Origin: an uncultured Alphaproteobacteria bacterium
Lineage (GTDB): Bacteria > Pseudomonadota > Alphaproteobacteria > Bin95
Length of the DNA: 13,688 nt
NCBI GenBank assembly: GCA_913060845.1
Contig: CAJXVF010000012.1
Coordinates: 1-13,688, forward strand
Direction of reading: 5' to 3'
Position 1 is the stretch's first letter. Each line of letters starts with the position of its first letter. The translations under genes and the position numbers were made by a program. Shown here one piece after another: positions 7,472 through 13,688 of this stretch. The notes below the pieces were generated by a model. That model was not told where the DNA came from, did no database searches, and saw only the letters and a program-made list of their open reading frames with translations.

Positions 7472-7726
7472 CTATTCAACATCAAACGGCGTCGTTGACG
7501 CTTGCCCGCCAGAGATCGCAATCCGTTCTACGCGCGCTTTGGCATCAGCCAGCTTAGCGTCGCAATGGCGGCGCAGCGCGGAGCCGCGTTCGTAGGCATG
7601 AATGGAATCTTCAAGCGCGCCCTTGCCTTGCTCCAGGCGTTGGACGATGCCTTCAAGCTCCGCCAACGCGTCTTCGAATGACATTTCGCGAATGTCTTCA
7701 GGGATTTCGGTAGCGGCTTCGGCCAT
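7472..7726 (-). CDS. xseB: Exodeoxyribonuclease VII small subunit
   Basis: This 84-residue acidic helical protein binds the XseA large subunit to form exonuclease VII, which degrades single-stranded DNA into oligonucleotides in the cytoplasm. The family motif SFEDALAELEGIVQRLEQG lies at residues 16-34, followed by the second helix ALEDSIHAYERGSAL at 37-51. Length is normal. An upstream in-frame TTG at 7741 would add five residues. I prefer the ATG at 7726 because GGAG sits nine bases before it. That GGAG lies inside a 7-bp hairpin. The xseA gene is not in the window. It is the first gene of the common xseB-ispA-dxs arrangement and starts 57 bases after phoB. Confidence 0.95.
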   Translation of the reverse strand: MAEAATEIPEDIREMSFEDALAELEGIVQRLEQGKGALEDSIHAYERGSALRRHCDAKLADAKARVERIAISGGQASTTPFDVE

Positions 7727-7733
7727 TTTGAGC

Positions 7734-7756
7734 GGCTCCAAGTCTCGAGTGGAGCC
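7734..7756 (-). promoter_or_regulatory. Hairpin that buries the xseB ribosome binding site
   Basis: GGCTCCA (7734-7740) and TGGAGCC (7750-7756) form a perfect 7-bp stem with a nine-base loop. On the minus-strand transcript, the xseB GGAG lies in the 3' arm. The structure could limit xseB translation. It could also act as a weak barrier between phoB and xseB, although no T-run follows. Confidence 0.4.
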
Positions 7757-7783
7757 TTGTTGTAACGTGCGCGCCGGGCGCTG

Positions 7784-8473
7784 TCAGCCAGCTTTGTCGA
7801 GCGCATATCCAGCAGACCGCACTGTGCGGATCAAATCAGCCGCATCGCCTTCGTTTAAAGCCTTACGAAGGCGGCGGATATGCACATCAACTGTGCGCGC
7901 TTCAACGTAAATATCCCGGCCCCACACAGCATCCAGCAATTGTTCACGGGAATAAACGCGCCCCGGATGTTCCATCAAATGACGGAGCAATCGGAATTCC
8001 GTGGGGCCTAAGTGAATGTTCCGCCCTGCCCGCTCGACCCGATGTCCAGCTAGATCAAGGGTGATGTCCTCGTATTCAAGGGTCTCAACTGCCGTAGAAG
8101 GCAGTGCGCGACGAAGCACAGCACGAAGGCGAGCGATGACTTCCGCTGGCGAGAACGGCTTGGTCACATAATCGTCGGCACCAGAATCCAGGCCGCGCAA
8201 TCGATCCGTCTCATCACCACGGGCTGTCAGCATGATAATTGGCAGCATGCGCGTCTCGGGCCTCCGCCTAATCCGCCGGCAAAGCTCGATCCCGGATACG
8301 CCGGGAAGCATCCAATCCAGCAGCACTGCATCAGGCTGGCGCTCAGCGACGCTGATTTCCGCCTCATCGCCATCGCGTGCGATACCGACTTCGTAGTCTG
8401 CTGCTTCCAAATTGTATTTCAGCAGCTCGACGATATCGGGCTCATCCTCAACAATCAGGATGTAGGGCTGCAT
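7784..8473 (-). CDS. phoB: Phosphate regulon response regulator PhoB
   Basis: This 229-residue OmpR/PhoB-type transcription factor activates Pho-box promoters, including pst itself, when phosphorylated by PhoR under phosphate limitation. The receiver domain (about 1-120) has the acidic pair ED at 9-10, phosphoacceptor Asp53 in LLDWMLPG, T83 in MLTARG and the conserved K105 in TKPFSP. The C-terminal winged helix (about 130-227) contains LGPTEFRLLRHLMEHPGRVY and the recognition-helix region VDVHIRRLRKAL. Length and N-terminus (MQPYILIVEDE) fit the family. The ATG lies six bases after the phoU stop, so translation may be coupled. PhoR is not in the window. In many alphaproteobacteria it precedes pstS, which would place it beyond the right edge. 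Confidence 0.97.
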   Translation of the reverse strand: MQPYILIVEDEPDIVELLKYNLEAADYEVGIARDGDEAEISVAERQPDAVLLDWMLPGVSGIELCRRIRRRPETRMLPIIMLTARGDETDRLRGLDSGADDYVTKPFSPAEVIARLRAVLRRALPSTAVETLEYEDITLDLAGHRVERAGRNIHLGPTEFRLLRHLMEHPGRVYSREQLLDAVWGRDIYVEARTVDVHIRRLRKALNEGDAADLIRTVRSAGYALDKAG

Positions 8474-8479
8474 GATCCG

Positions 8480-9190
8480 TTATTCCGCTTTCAAGCCCAT
8501 AGCGTCTTCACCTTTAGGGCGGGCCGTGCTCAAGCGTTCGCCGGTCTGCATGTAGTAGACATTTTCAGCGATGTTCGTGCAGTGGTCGCCAATGCGCTCA
8601 ATGTTTTTGGCGATAAATAAAAGGTGCGTGGCGGCGGTGATATTGCGATTATCTTCCATCATGTACGTCAGGCATTCACGGAAATAGCCGTCATACAGCA
8701 CGTCCAGATCTTCATCCCGATCCCGTACTTTAACGGCACCTTCCGCGTCGCTGTTCACATAGGCGTCGAGCACGCTGCGCAACATTTCCCGCGCGACATC
8801 CGAAAGTCGGACGATCCCGCGTGTCGCATCCATTGGCGGCGACTGGTTGATGACCAGTGCCCGCTTAGCGCCATTCTTCGCATGGTCCGCGATGCGCTCC
8901 AGCGATTGCGCGATTTTAAGCGCGGAGATGATTGAGCGCAGATCAACCGCCATCGGCTGGCGGAGCGCCAACATCCGCACCACCTGGTGCTCAATCTCAG
9001 CATCCAAGCTATCGACGCGCTTATCGGCCTGGATCGCCTGGGTTGAAAGGTCCGCGTCCCGCTTGACGAGCGCCGTAATCGCATCCGTCAGGATCGTTTC
9101 AGCAAGACCGCCCATTTTCGCAACCAGGGCGGAGATATTCTGAAGCTCGCCCGAGTATGAGCGGACGATATGTGCGTCTGAATTTGGCAT
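8480..9190 (-). CDS. phoU: Phosphate signalling protein PhoU
   Basis: PhoU is a cytoplasmic helical protein that links PstSCAB transport status to PhoR and so represses the Pho response when phosphate is plentiful. The 236 residues carry two three-helix PhoU repeats. Each holds the E/D-rich metal-cluster motif: ERIADHAKN at 98-106 and ERIGDHCTNIAE at 198-209. AGGAG lies eight bases upstream of the ATG at 9190, and the gene starts 17 bases after the pstB stop. The family-typical length, intact motifs and position between pstB and phoB leave little doubt. No unusual feature was noticed. Confidence 0.97.
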   Translation of the reverse strand: MPNSDAHIVRSYSGELQNISALVAKMGGLAETILTDAITALVKRDADLSTQAIQADKRVDSLDAEIEHQVVRMLALRQPMAVDLRSIISALKIAQSLERIADHAKNGAKRALVINQSPPMDATRGIVRLSDVAREMLRSVLDAYVNSDAEGAVKVRDRDEDLDVLYDGYFRECLTYMMEDNRNITAATHLLFIAKNIERIGDHCTNIAENVYYMQTGERLSTARPKGEDAMGLKAE

Positions 9191-9207
9191 CTGAATGCTC
9201 CTGTCGC

Positions 9208-9999
9208 TCAGCCGTACCGGCCAGTGATGTAGCCTTGGGTGCGCTCATCCCGGGGATTGGTGAAAATTTGCTCAGTCTCACCGACTTCGACCACGATACC
9301 CAAATGAAAGAATGCTGTGCGCTGGGACACACGCGCCGCCTGCTGCATTGAATGGGTGACGATAACAATGCTGTAAGAGCGCTTAAGTTCGTCAATCAGC
9401 TCCTCCACCCGCGCTGTTGCGATTGGGTCGAGAGCTGAGCAAGGCTCATCCATCAGGATCACATCTGGACGGACGGCGATGGCCCGCGCAATGCAAAGCC
9501 GTTGCTGCTGACCGCCAGACAGACCGGTGCCGGGTTGAAGCAGGCGATCCTTGACCTCTTCCCAGAGGCCTGCCCGTTCCAGGCTGGTCTGCACAACCTC
9601 ATCCAGCTCATCCTTACCGCGCACCAGTCCGTGGATGCGGGGGCCGTAGGCGATATTGTCATAGATCGACTTTGGGAAGGGGTTCGGCTTCTGGAACACC
9701 ATGCCGACGCGGCGGCGCAACTGCACCGCATCAATCTCATCGTCGAGGATTTCGACGCCATCTACGCTAATGGAACCGGTAACGACACAGCCGTCGATCA
9801 CATCGTTCATCCGGTTCATGCAGCGCAGGAACGTGGACTTGCCGCAGCCGGATGGGCCGATCAGAGAGGTCACCTGATGAATGCCGATATCCAAGTCGAT
9901 ATCAAACAGCGCCTGCTTGCCGCTGTAGGATACGGACACATCGCGGCAGACGACCTTCGGGTCCGCAATCGTCGCTGAATTGGTTTCGCTATCTAACAT
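9208..9999 (-). CDS. pstB: Phosphate ABC transporter ATP-binding protein PstB
   Basis: This is the ATPase of the PstSCAB importer, on the cytoplasmic face of the inner membrane. Numbered from the chosen start (263 residues), it has Walker [10 protein letters not shown] at 48-56, the Q-loop in [11 protein letters not shown] at about 100-110, signature LSGGQQQR at 159-166, Walker B VILMDEP at 179-185 and the switch His215. A longer frame opens with GTG at 10017 and overlaps the pstA end. I chose the ATG at 9999 because AAGGA, partly overlapping the pstA stop codon, lies eight bases before it. This places only 11 bases between pstA and pstB. All catalytic motifs are intact. Confidence 0.98.
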   Translation of the reverse strand: MLDSETNSATIADPKVVCRDVSVSYSGKQALFDIDLDIGIHQVTSLIGPSGCGKSTFLRCMNRMNDVIDGCVVTGSISVDGVEILDDEIDAVQLRRRVGMVFQKPNPFPKSIYDNIAYGPRIHGLVRGKDELDEVVQTSLERAGLWEEVKDRLLQPGTGLSGGQQQRLCIARAIAVRPDVILMDEPCSALDPIATARVEELIDELKRSYSIVIVTHSMQQAARVSQRTAFFHLGIVVEVGETEQIFTNPRDERTQGYITGRYG

Positions 10000-10010
10000 C
10001 TGCTTCGTCC

Positions 10011-11312
10011 TTACCACCGCCGCTCGAACCGCTTCCGCAAGATCACGGCGAGCGCGTTCATCAGCATGAGGAATCCGAGGAGCGCCATAACACCGGCACT
10101 GGTGCGCGCAACAAATGCGCGTTCCGGGCTGTCAGCCCAAAGGTAGATCTGGACGGGCATGACCGTCGCTGGGTCAGTGACGGAGCCCGGAATATCAACG
10201 ATGAACGCGACCATGCCAATCATCAGCAGCGGTGCCGTTTCACCAAGCGCACGGGCCATGCCGATAATGGCGCCGGTTAAGATGCCAGGGAGCGCCAGCG
10301 GCACGACATGGTGCGTCACGACCTGGAGTTCCGACGCGCCAACGCCGAACGCGGCCTCACGAATAGACGGCGGCACTGCTTTCAGGGCTGAACGCGAGGC
10401 GATGATAATCGTCGGCAAGGTCATCAATGCCAACACCATACCGCCAACCAATGGTGCAGAGCGCGGAAGGCCGAAGAAGTTCAGGAAAACCGCCAGCCCT
10501 AATAGGCCAAATACAATGGACGGAACCGCCGCCAGATTATTGATGTTGACCTCAATGATGTCCGTCCAGCGGTTCTTGGGCGCGAATTCCTCTAAATATG
10601 TGGCTGCCAGAACACCAACTGGAAAACTCAGCGCGAGTGTCACCAGCAGCGTGAAGAATGAGCCGACCATAGCCCCCCAGAAGCCTGCAAGTTCAGGCTC
10701 CCGACTATCGCCTTTTGTCCAAAATCGGAGGTTCAAGTCTGACGTAATCGCACCATCGGCTTCCAGTTTATCCAGCCATGCGATTTCTTTGTCTTTGACG
10801 CGCCGGTCAGATTCTGGTGCTTCACGGTCAATGAAGCCTTTGAGGAAGCTGTCGACATCGTCAGACGCGTAGATTTCAACCCGTCGCGTTTGACCAATCA
10901 GGCTTGGGTCTGCGGCAACCAATTCAGCCAATTGTTGATCAACGCCAATGCTGAGCAAGCCATAGAGCTTCCGCTTATCGCCCCGCTTTTTCACATCCGG
11001 GAACAGTTCGCGCAATGAGGCCCGCGCGAGTTTGCGATAATCTGCCCGCGCCAATACTGATGGGTCCCGGCCGCCCTTAGGATCAATGACTTTGGCTTCA
11101 AACGTCACATCCAGCGCGATGCTGTGCTGATAGAAGGCCGTCCATCCCGTCGCAACGATGGAGATCACCAGCAGCGCCAGCATGCCCGCCGCCGCTGCAA
11201 TAGCGGCCATGCCATACATGCGGAATCGGCGTTCGGCCCGATAGCGTTTGCGCGCGTGCTTGACCTCTGCCGCATCCACGGCGATGCCCGTGTTGTGTTC
11301 GCGGTCAGTCAT
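10011..11312 (-). CDS. pstA: Phosphate ABC transporter permease PstA (long alphaproteobacterial form)
   Basis: This is one of the two channel subunits of the phosphate importer. At 433 residues it is much longer than the roughly 300-residue enterobacterial PstA. The extra part is N-terminal: a membrane helix at about 34-56 followed by a soluble, probably periplasmic region at about 60-205. This matches what I recall as DUF3333. The MetI-type permease core covers about 210-430. Its EAA coupling loop, [16 protein letters not shown] followed by PLALPGI, lies at about 317-344, where it contacts PstB. The start codon overlaps the end of pstC by eight bases (ATGACTGA), which implies translational coupling. 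Confidence 0.96.
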   Translation of the reverse strand: MTDREHNTGIAVDAAEVKHARKRYRAERRFRMYGMAAIAAAAGMLALLVISIVATGWTAFYQHSIALDVTFEAKVIDPKGGRDPSVLARADYRKLARASLRELFPDVKKRGDKRKLYGLLSIGVDQQLAELVAADPSLIGQTRRVEIYASDDVDSFLKGFIDREAPESDRRVKDKEIAWLDKLEADGAITSDLNLRFWTKGDSREPELAGFWGAMVGSFFTLLVTLALSFPVGVLAATYLEEFAPKNRWTDIIEVNINNLAAVPSIVFGLLGLAVFLNFFGLPRSAPLVGGMVLALMTLPTIIIASRSALKAVPPSIREAAFGVGASELQVVTHHVVPLALPGILTGAIIGMARALGETAPLLMIGMVAFIVDIPGSVTDPATVMPVQIYLWADSPERAFVARTSAGVMALLGFLMLMNALAVILRKRFERRW

Positions 11313-12687
11313 ACTTTTCTCGATATTTCCGCACCACCTTGAGGGCGATGATGTTCAGGGCCAGCGTCACGAAGAACAGCACCAGCCCCAGCGCGAATGC
11401 AGCAAGCGTCTTCGAGCTGTCAAATTCCTGATCGCCGACCAGCAACGTTACAATCTGCACCGTCACTGTCGTCACGGCTTCGAAAGGGTTAGCAGTGAGG
11501 TTAGCCGCAAGACCTGCCGCCATCACGACGATCATGGTCTCCCCAATCGCCCGGCTTACGGCGAGTAACACGGCGCCGACAATGCCCGGCAGTGCGGCTG
11601 GCAACACAACCCGCCGGATCGTTTCGGACTGTGTGGCACCAAGCGCATAGGAGCCATCGCGCAGTGCTTGCGGCACAGCATTGATCACATCATCTGAGAG
11701 GGAAGAGACAAACGGAATGATCATCACACCCATCACTAACCCCGCAGCGAGCGCCGATTCTGAACTGGCGTCTATGCCGAAGCTCTCTCCAAAACCCCGG
11801 ATATATGGACCGACAGTCAGCGCCGCAAAAAGGCCGTAGACGACCGTCGGCACGCCCGCCAGCACTTCCAGCAACGGCTTAATCGCGCCGCGTGCGCGGG
11901 GGCTGGCGTATTCGGACATATAAATCGCCGAGAACAAGCCGAGCGGCACAGCGATCACCATGGCGATCAGCGTAATCAGCAATGTGCCTGCAAAGATTGG
12001 GATGGCGCCAAAGCTGCCGCTGGCGCCGACTTGATCGGCGCGGATCGCCGTTTGCGGGCTCCAATGCGTACCGAACAGGAAGTCATGCAACGGGACGCGC
12101 AGGAAGAAGCGCCATGCTTCAAACAGCAGGGATAGCACCAGGCCAATTGTCGTTAGGATCGCGATAACAGAGGCGGCGATCATAATGTAGCGGACAATCC
12201 GCTCTACACGGTTGCGCGCCCGGAACTGCTCAGCGATGCGCTTCTTGGCGAAAAACAGGCAGAGCGCCGACAGTGCAGCGATCGCAGCAAGCTTGGCATA
12301 GAGGGAAACCTGGGCCAGTTCGGCGTAGCGCACCGCCGCCGCCTGCACTTCGGGCGATGGGTCCGCGCGAACGATGTCGCCGCTGGCTAAGTTACGAATG
12401 TCGCTCATCAGCAGCGCCAGCCGCTGCGGCTCAAGCGCTTGGCTATCCGCTGAAAGGCCGCTGATCACGAGCATCTTAATAATTTGATGCTCCGCGCTCA
12501 GCCATATGACGCAAGCGATGAGAGCTGGAATAGCCGCCCAAAGCGCCAAATAGGCGCCGTGATATGAAGGCAAAGAATGGAGCTTCGAGGCGTCGCCGCT
12601 GACAGACGCCAGCGCCCCGCCCCTGCCCCGCTGATAGCCATAGGAGGCCAGCAGCAGAATTACCCCAAGGATTAGCCAGACTTGCAT
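11305..12687 (-). CDS. pstC: Phosphate ABC transporter permease PstC (long alphaproteobacterial form)
   Basis: This is the second channel subunit of the phosphate importer. The 460 residues exceed the usual roughly 320. The added N-terminal half has hydrophobic segments at about 3-15, 44-64 and 131-147 with a polar loop between the last two, consistent with the DUF3708-type extension seen in alphaproteobacteria. The permease core runs from about residue 168 to the end. Its EAA loop, LRDGSYALGATQSETIRRV, is at 342-360 and is followed by LPAALPGIVGA. The ATG at 12687 lies in the loop of an 11-bp inverted repeat. GGTGAG, about ten bases upstream, is the only ribosome-binding candidate. The gene starts 51 bases after the pstS stop. 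Confidence 0.96.
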   Translation of the reverse strand: MQVWLILGVILLLASYGYQRGRGGALASVSGDASKLHSLPSYHGAYLALWAAIPALIACVIWLSAEHQIIKMLVISGLSADSQALEPQRLALLMSDIRNLASGDIVRADPSPEVQAAAVRYAELAQVSLYAKLAAIAALSALCLFFAKKRIAEQFRARNRVERIVRYIMIAASVIAILTTIGLVLSLLFEAWRFFLRVPLHDFLFGTHWSPQTAIRADQVGASGSFGAIPIFAGTLLITLIAMVIAVPLGLFSAIYMSEYASPRARGAIKPLLEVLAGVPTVVYGLFAALTVGPYIRGFGESFGIDASSESALAAGLVMGVMIIPFVSSLSDDVINAVPQALRDGSYALGATQSETIRRVVLPAALPGIVGAVLLAVSRAIGETMIVVMAAGLAANLTANPFEAVTTVTVQIVTLLVGDQEFDSSKTLAAFALGLVLFFVTLALNIIALKVVRKYREKYD

Positions 12688-12713
12688 TGTCGCGAACTCA
12701 CCAATCCTTGGGG
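12663..12713 (-). promoter_or_regulatory. Hairpin enclosing the pstC start codon
   Basis: CCCCAAGGATT (12663-12673) and AATCCTTGGGG (12703-12713) are a perfect 11-base inverted repeat. On the transcript, the 29-base loop contains the pstC ATG and its weak GGTGAG ribosome binding site, and the 3' arm lies within pstC codons 5-9. It could lower pstC translation relative to pstS, or protect the pstS 3' end. Function is inferred from position only. Confidence 0.45.
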
Positions 12714-12738
12714 CGTATTATTCTAAAACCAAGCCCGA

Positions 12739-13654
12739 TTACATGCTGAGCGGCGCGAGGCCGGTCGCTTGCTCGGTCATGGCTTCGCGGGCTTCTTCCG
12801 GCAGCGGGATCAAGCCCTTGTCCGTCAGGTAACCTTCCTCGCCATAGGCTTTGTCGCTCACGAACTCAGCCACGAATTCCTCCATGCCCGGCACGACGCC
12901 GACATGGGCTTTCTTGACGTAGAAGTAGAGCGAGCGGGAGACGCCGTAAGAACCGTCTGCGATGTTTTCGAAGGTCGGCAGGACGCCTTCAACCGAAGCG
13001 CCTTTGATCTTGTCGGCGTTCTGGTCAAGGAAGGAGAAACCGAAGATGCCGAAAGCGTTCGGGTTAGCTTCCAGCTTCTGAACGATCAGGTTATCGTTTT
13101 CGCCAGCTTCAATGAACGCGCCGTCTTCACGCATCGCATCGGCATAGCCGCGGAAGAGTTTCTTCTGCTTCTTGATCTTCTTCAACGCAGGATAAGCTTC
13201 AGCGCCCTTGCGCATCACCAATTCCACGAACGCGTCACGAGTGCCGGAAGTCGGCGGCGGCCCAAGCACTTCGATCTTGATCGCCGGAAGGCTGGCGTCG
13301 ATCTGGTTCCACATGGTGTAAGGGTTTGGCACAAGAACGCCGTCAACCGGAACCATTTTGGCCAGCGCGGTGAAAATCTGCTTTTTCGTCAACGCCATAT
13401 CCGGACCAGCTTTGGATGAGCCGAAAGCGATGCCGTCATAACCGATTTTGACTTCGGTGATTTCGGTGATGCCGTTCGCAGCGCATTTCTCGACTTCGGA
13501 CATCTTGATGCGGCGGGATGCATTGGTCATGTCCGGGTGGCCAACGCCTACGCCAGAGCAGAACAACTTCAAGCCGCCGCCAGAACCTGTGCTTTCAACA
13601 ACTGGTGTTTTGAAGCCAGAAGTGCGGCCAAAGGTTTCTGCGACCGCTGTGGAG
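12739..13654 (-). CDS. pstS: Phosphate-binding periplasmic protein PstS, 5' end missing at contig edge
   Basis: This encodes the C-terminal 304 residues of the periplasmic phosphate receptor of the Pst importer. The signal peptide and first strands are lost where the adapter begins. Phosphate-contacting segments are recognisable: STGSGGGLKLFCSGVG near residues 19-34 of the visible part, DMTNASRRI soon after, and GPPPTSGTRDAFVELV in the middle, the family's SGT(R/S) anion-binding loop. ADKIKGASVEGV, the NIADGSYGVSRSLYFYV block and the C-terminal EGYLTDKGLIPLPE follow family expectation. The gene ends with TAA, 51 bases before pstC. The promoter, any Pho box and the true start lie outside the window. 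The first residues MCIRD of a naive translation come from the adapter. Confidence 0.95.
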
Positions 13655-13688
13655 CTGTCTCTTATACACATCTGACGCTGCCGACGAA
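13655..13688 (-). other. Residual Nextera sequencing adapter (right end)
   Basis: From base 13655 the sequence begins with the reverse complement of the Tn5 mosaic end (CTGTCTCTTATACACATCT), followed by GACGCTGCCGACGA. This is the read-1 Nextera adapter plus one extra A. It is not genomic and truncates pstS artificially. Confidence 0.97.

Noticed and set aside
6803..7498. A 231-codon plus-strand open frame across ispA and the repeat
   Set aside because: It is antisense to the well-identified ispA, runs through the palindromic repeat and has no family features.
7264..7521. An 85-codon minus-strand frame covering the xseB-ispA gap
   Set aside because: Its sequence is mostly the translated REPIN arms (repeated PLPPLGG-type peptides) and it overlaps the xseB end.
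7757..7783. Intrinsic terminator after phoB
   Set aside because: The GCGCCCGGCGC palindrome leaves only a one-base loop and no T-run follows.
13600..13654. Pho box upstream of pst
   Set aside because: The pstS start and promoter are not in the window; the contig ends inside the pstS coding sequence.

Overview
The window is a 13.7 kb assembled contig fragment. It is bounded at both ends by leftover Nextera transposase adapter (bases 1-26 and 13655-13688), so its two edges are library artefacts and both terminal genes are cut there. Every gene I can support lies on the minus strand, so the transcription order runs from high to low coordinates. The gene content and order point to an alphaproteobacterium: pstSCAB-phoU-phoB with the long alphaproteobacterial PstC and PstA forms, and xseB-ispA-dxs. 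I cannot resolve the order or genus from sequence alone.

Right half (about 13.65 to 7.78 kb): the high-affinity phosphate system. It holds pstS (5' end missing), pstC, pstA, pstB, phoU and phoB, tightly packed or overlapping. PstS captures periplasmic phosphate, PstCA form the channel and PstB hydrolyses ATP. PhoU relays transporter status, and PhoB is the response regulator that normally activates this operon. The sensor kinase phoR and the operon promoter are not in the window.

Middle (7.73 to 4.41 kb): xseB, ispA and dxs, a common alphaproteobacterial trio (exonuclease VII small subunit, farnesyl diphosphate synthase, DXP synthase). A REPIN-like pair of inverted GC-rich palindromes sits between xseB and ispA. 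Only 57 bases without a convincing terminator separate phoB from xseB.

Left half (4.23 kb to the left edge): accessory genes. First comes a cyclic-nucleotide-binding/FHA protein gene that is split by a frameshift. Next is a group of four: an Asp/Glu-racemase-superfamily protein lacking both usual catalytic cysteines, a DUF2459 membrane-anchored protein, a DapA-family aldolase/lyase gene interrupted by one in-frame TGA, and a cupin. The last feature is the first 29 codons of a membrane protein cut by the left edge. Two of the accessory loci appear disrupted, which suggests ongoing decay or sequence errors.

I see no mobile element, CRISPR array, RNA gene or obviously new defence system. The points most worth a second look are the two broken genes, the cysteine-less racemase relative, and the RNA hairpins that overlap translation start regions (pstC, xseB) or fill the xseB-ispA gap.
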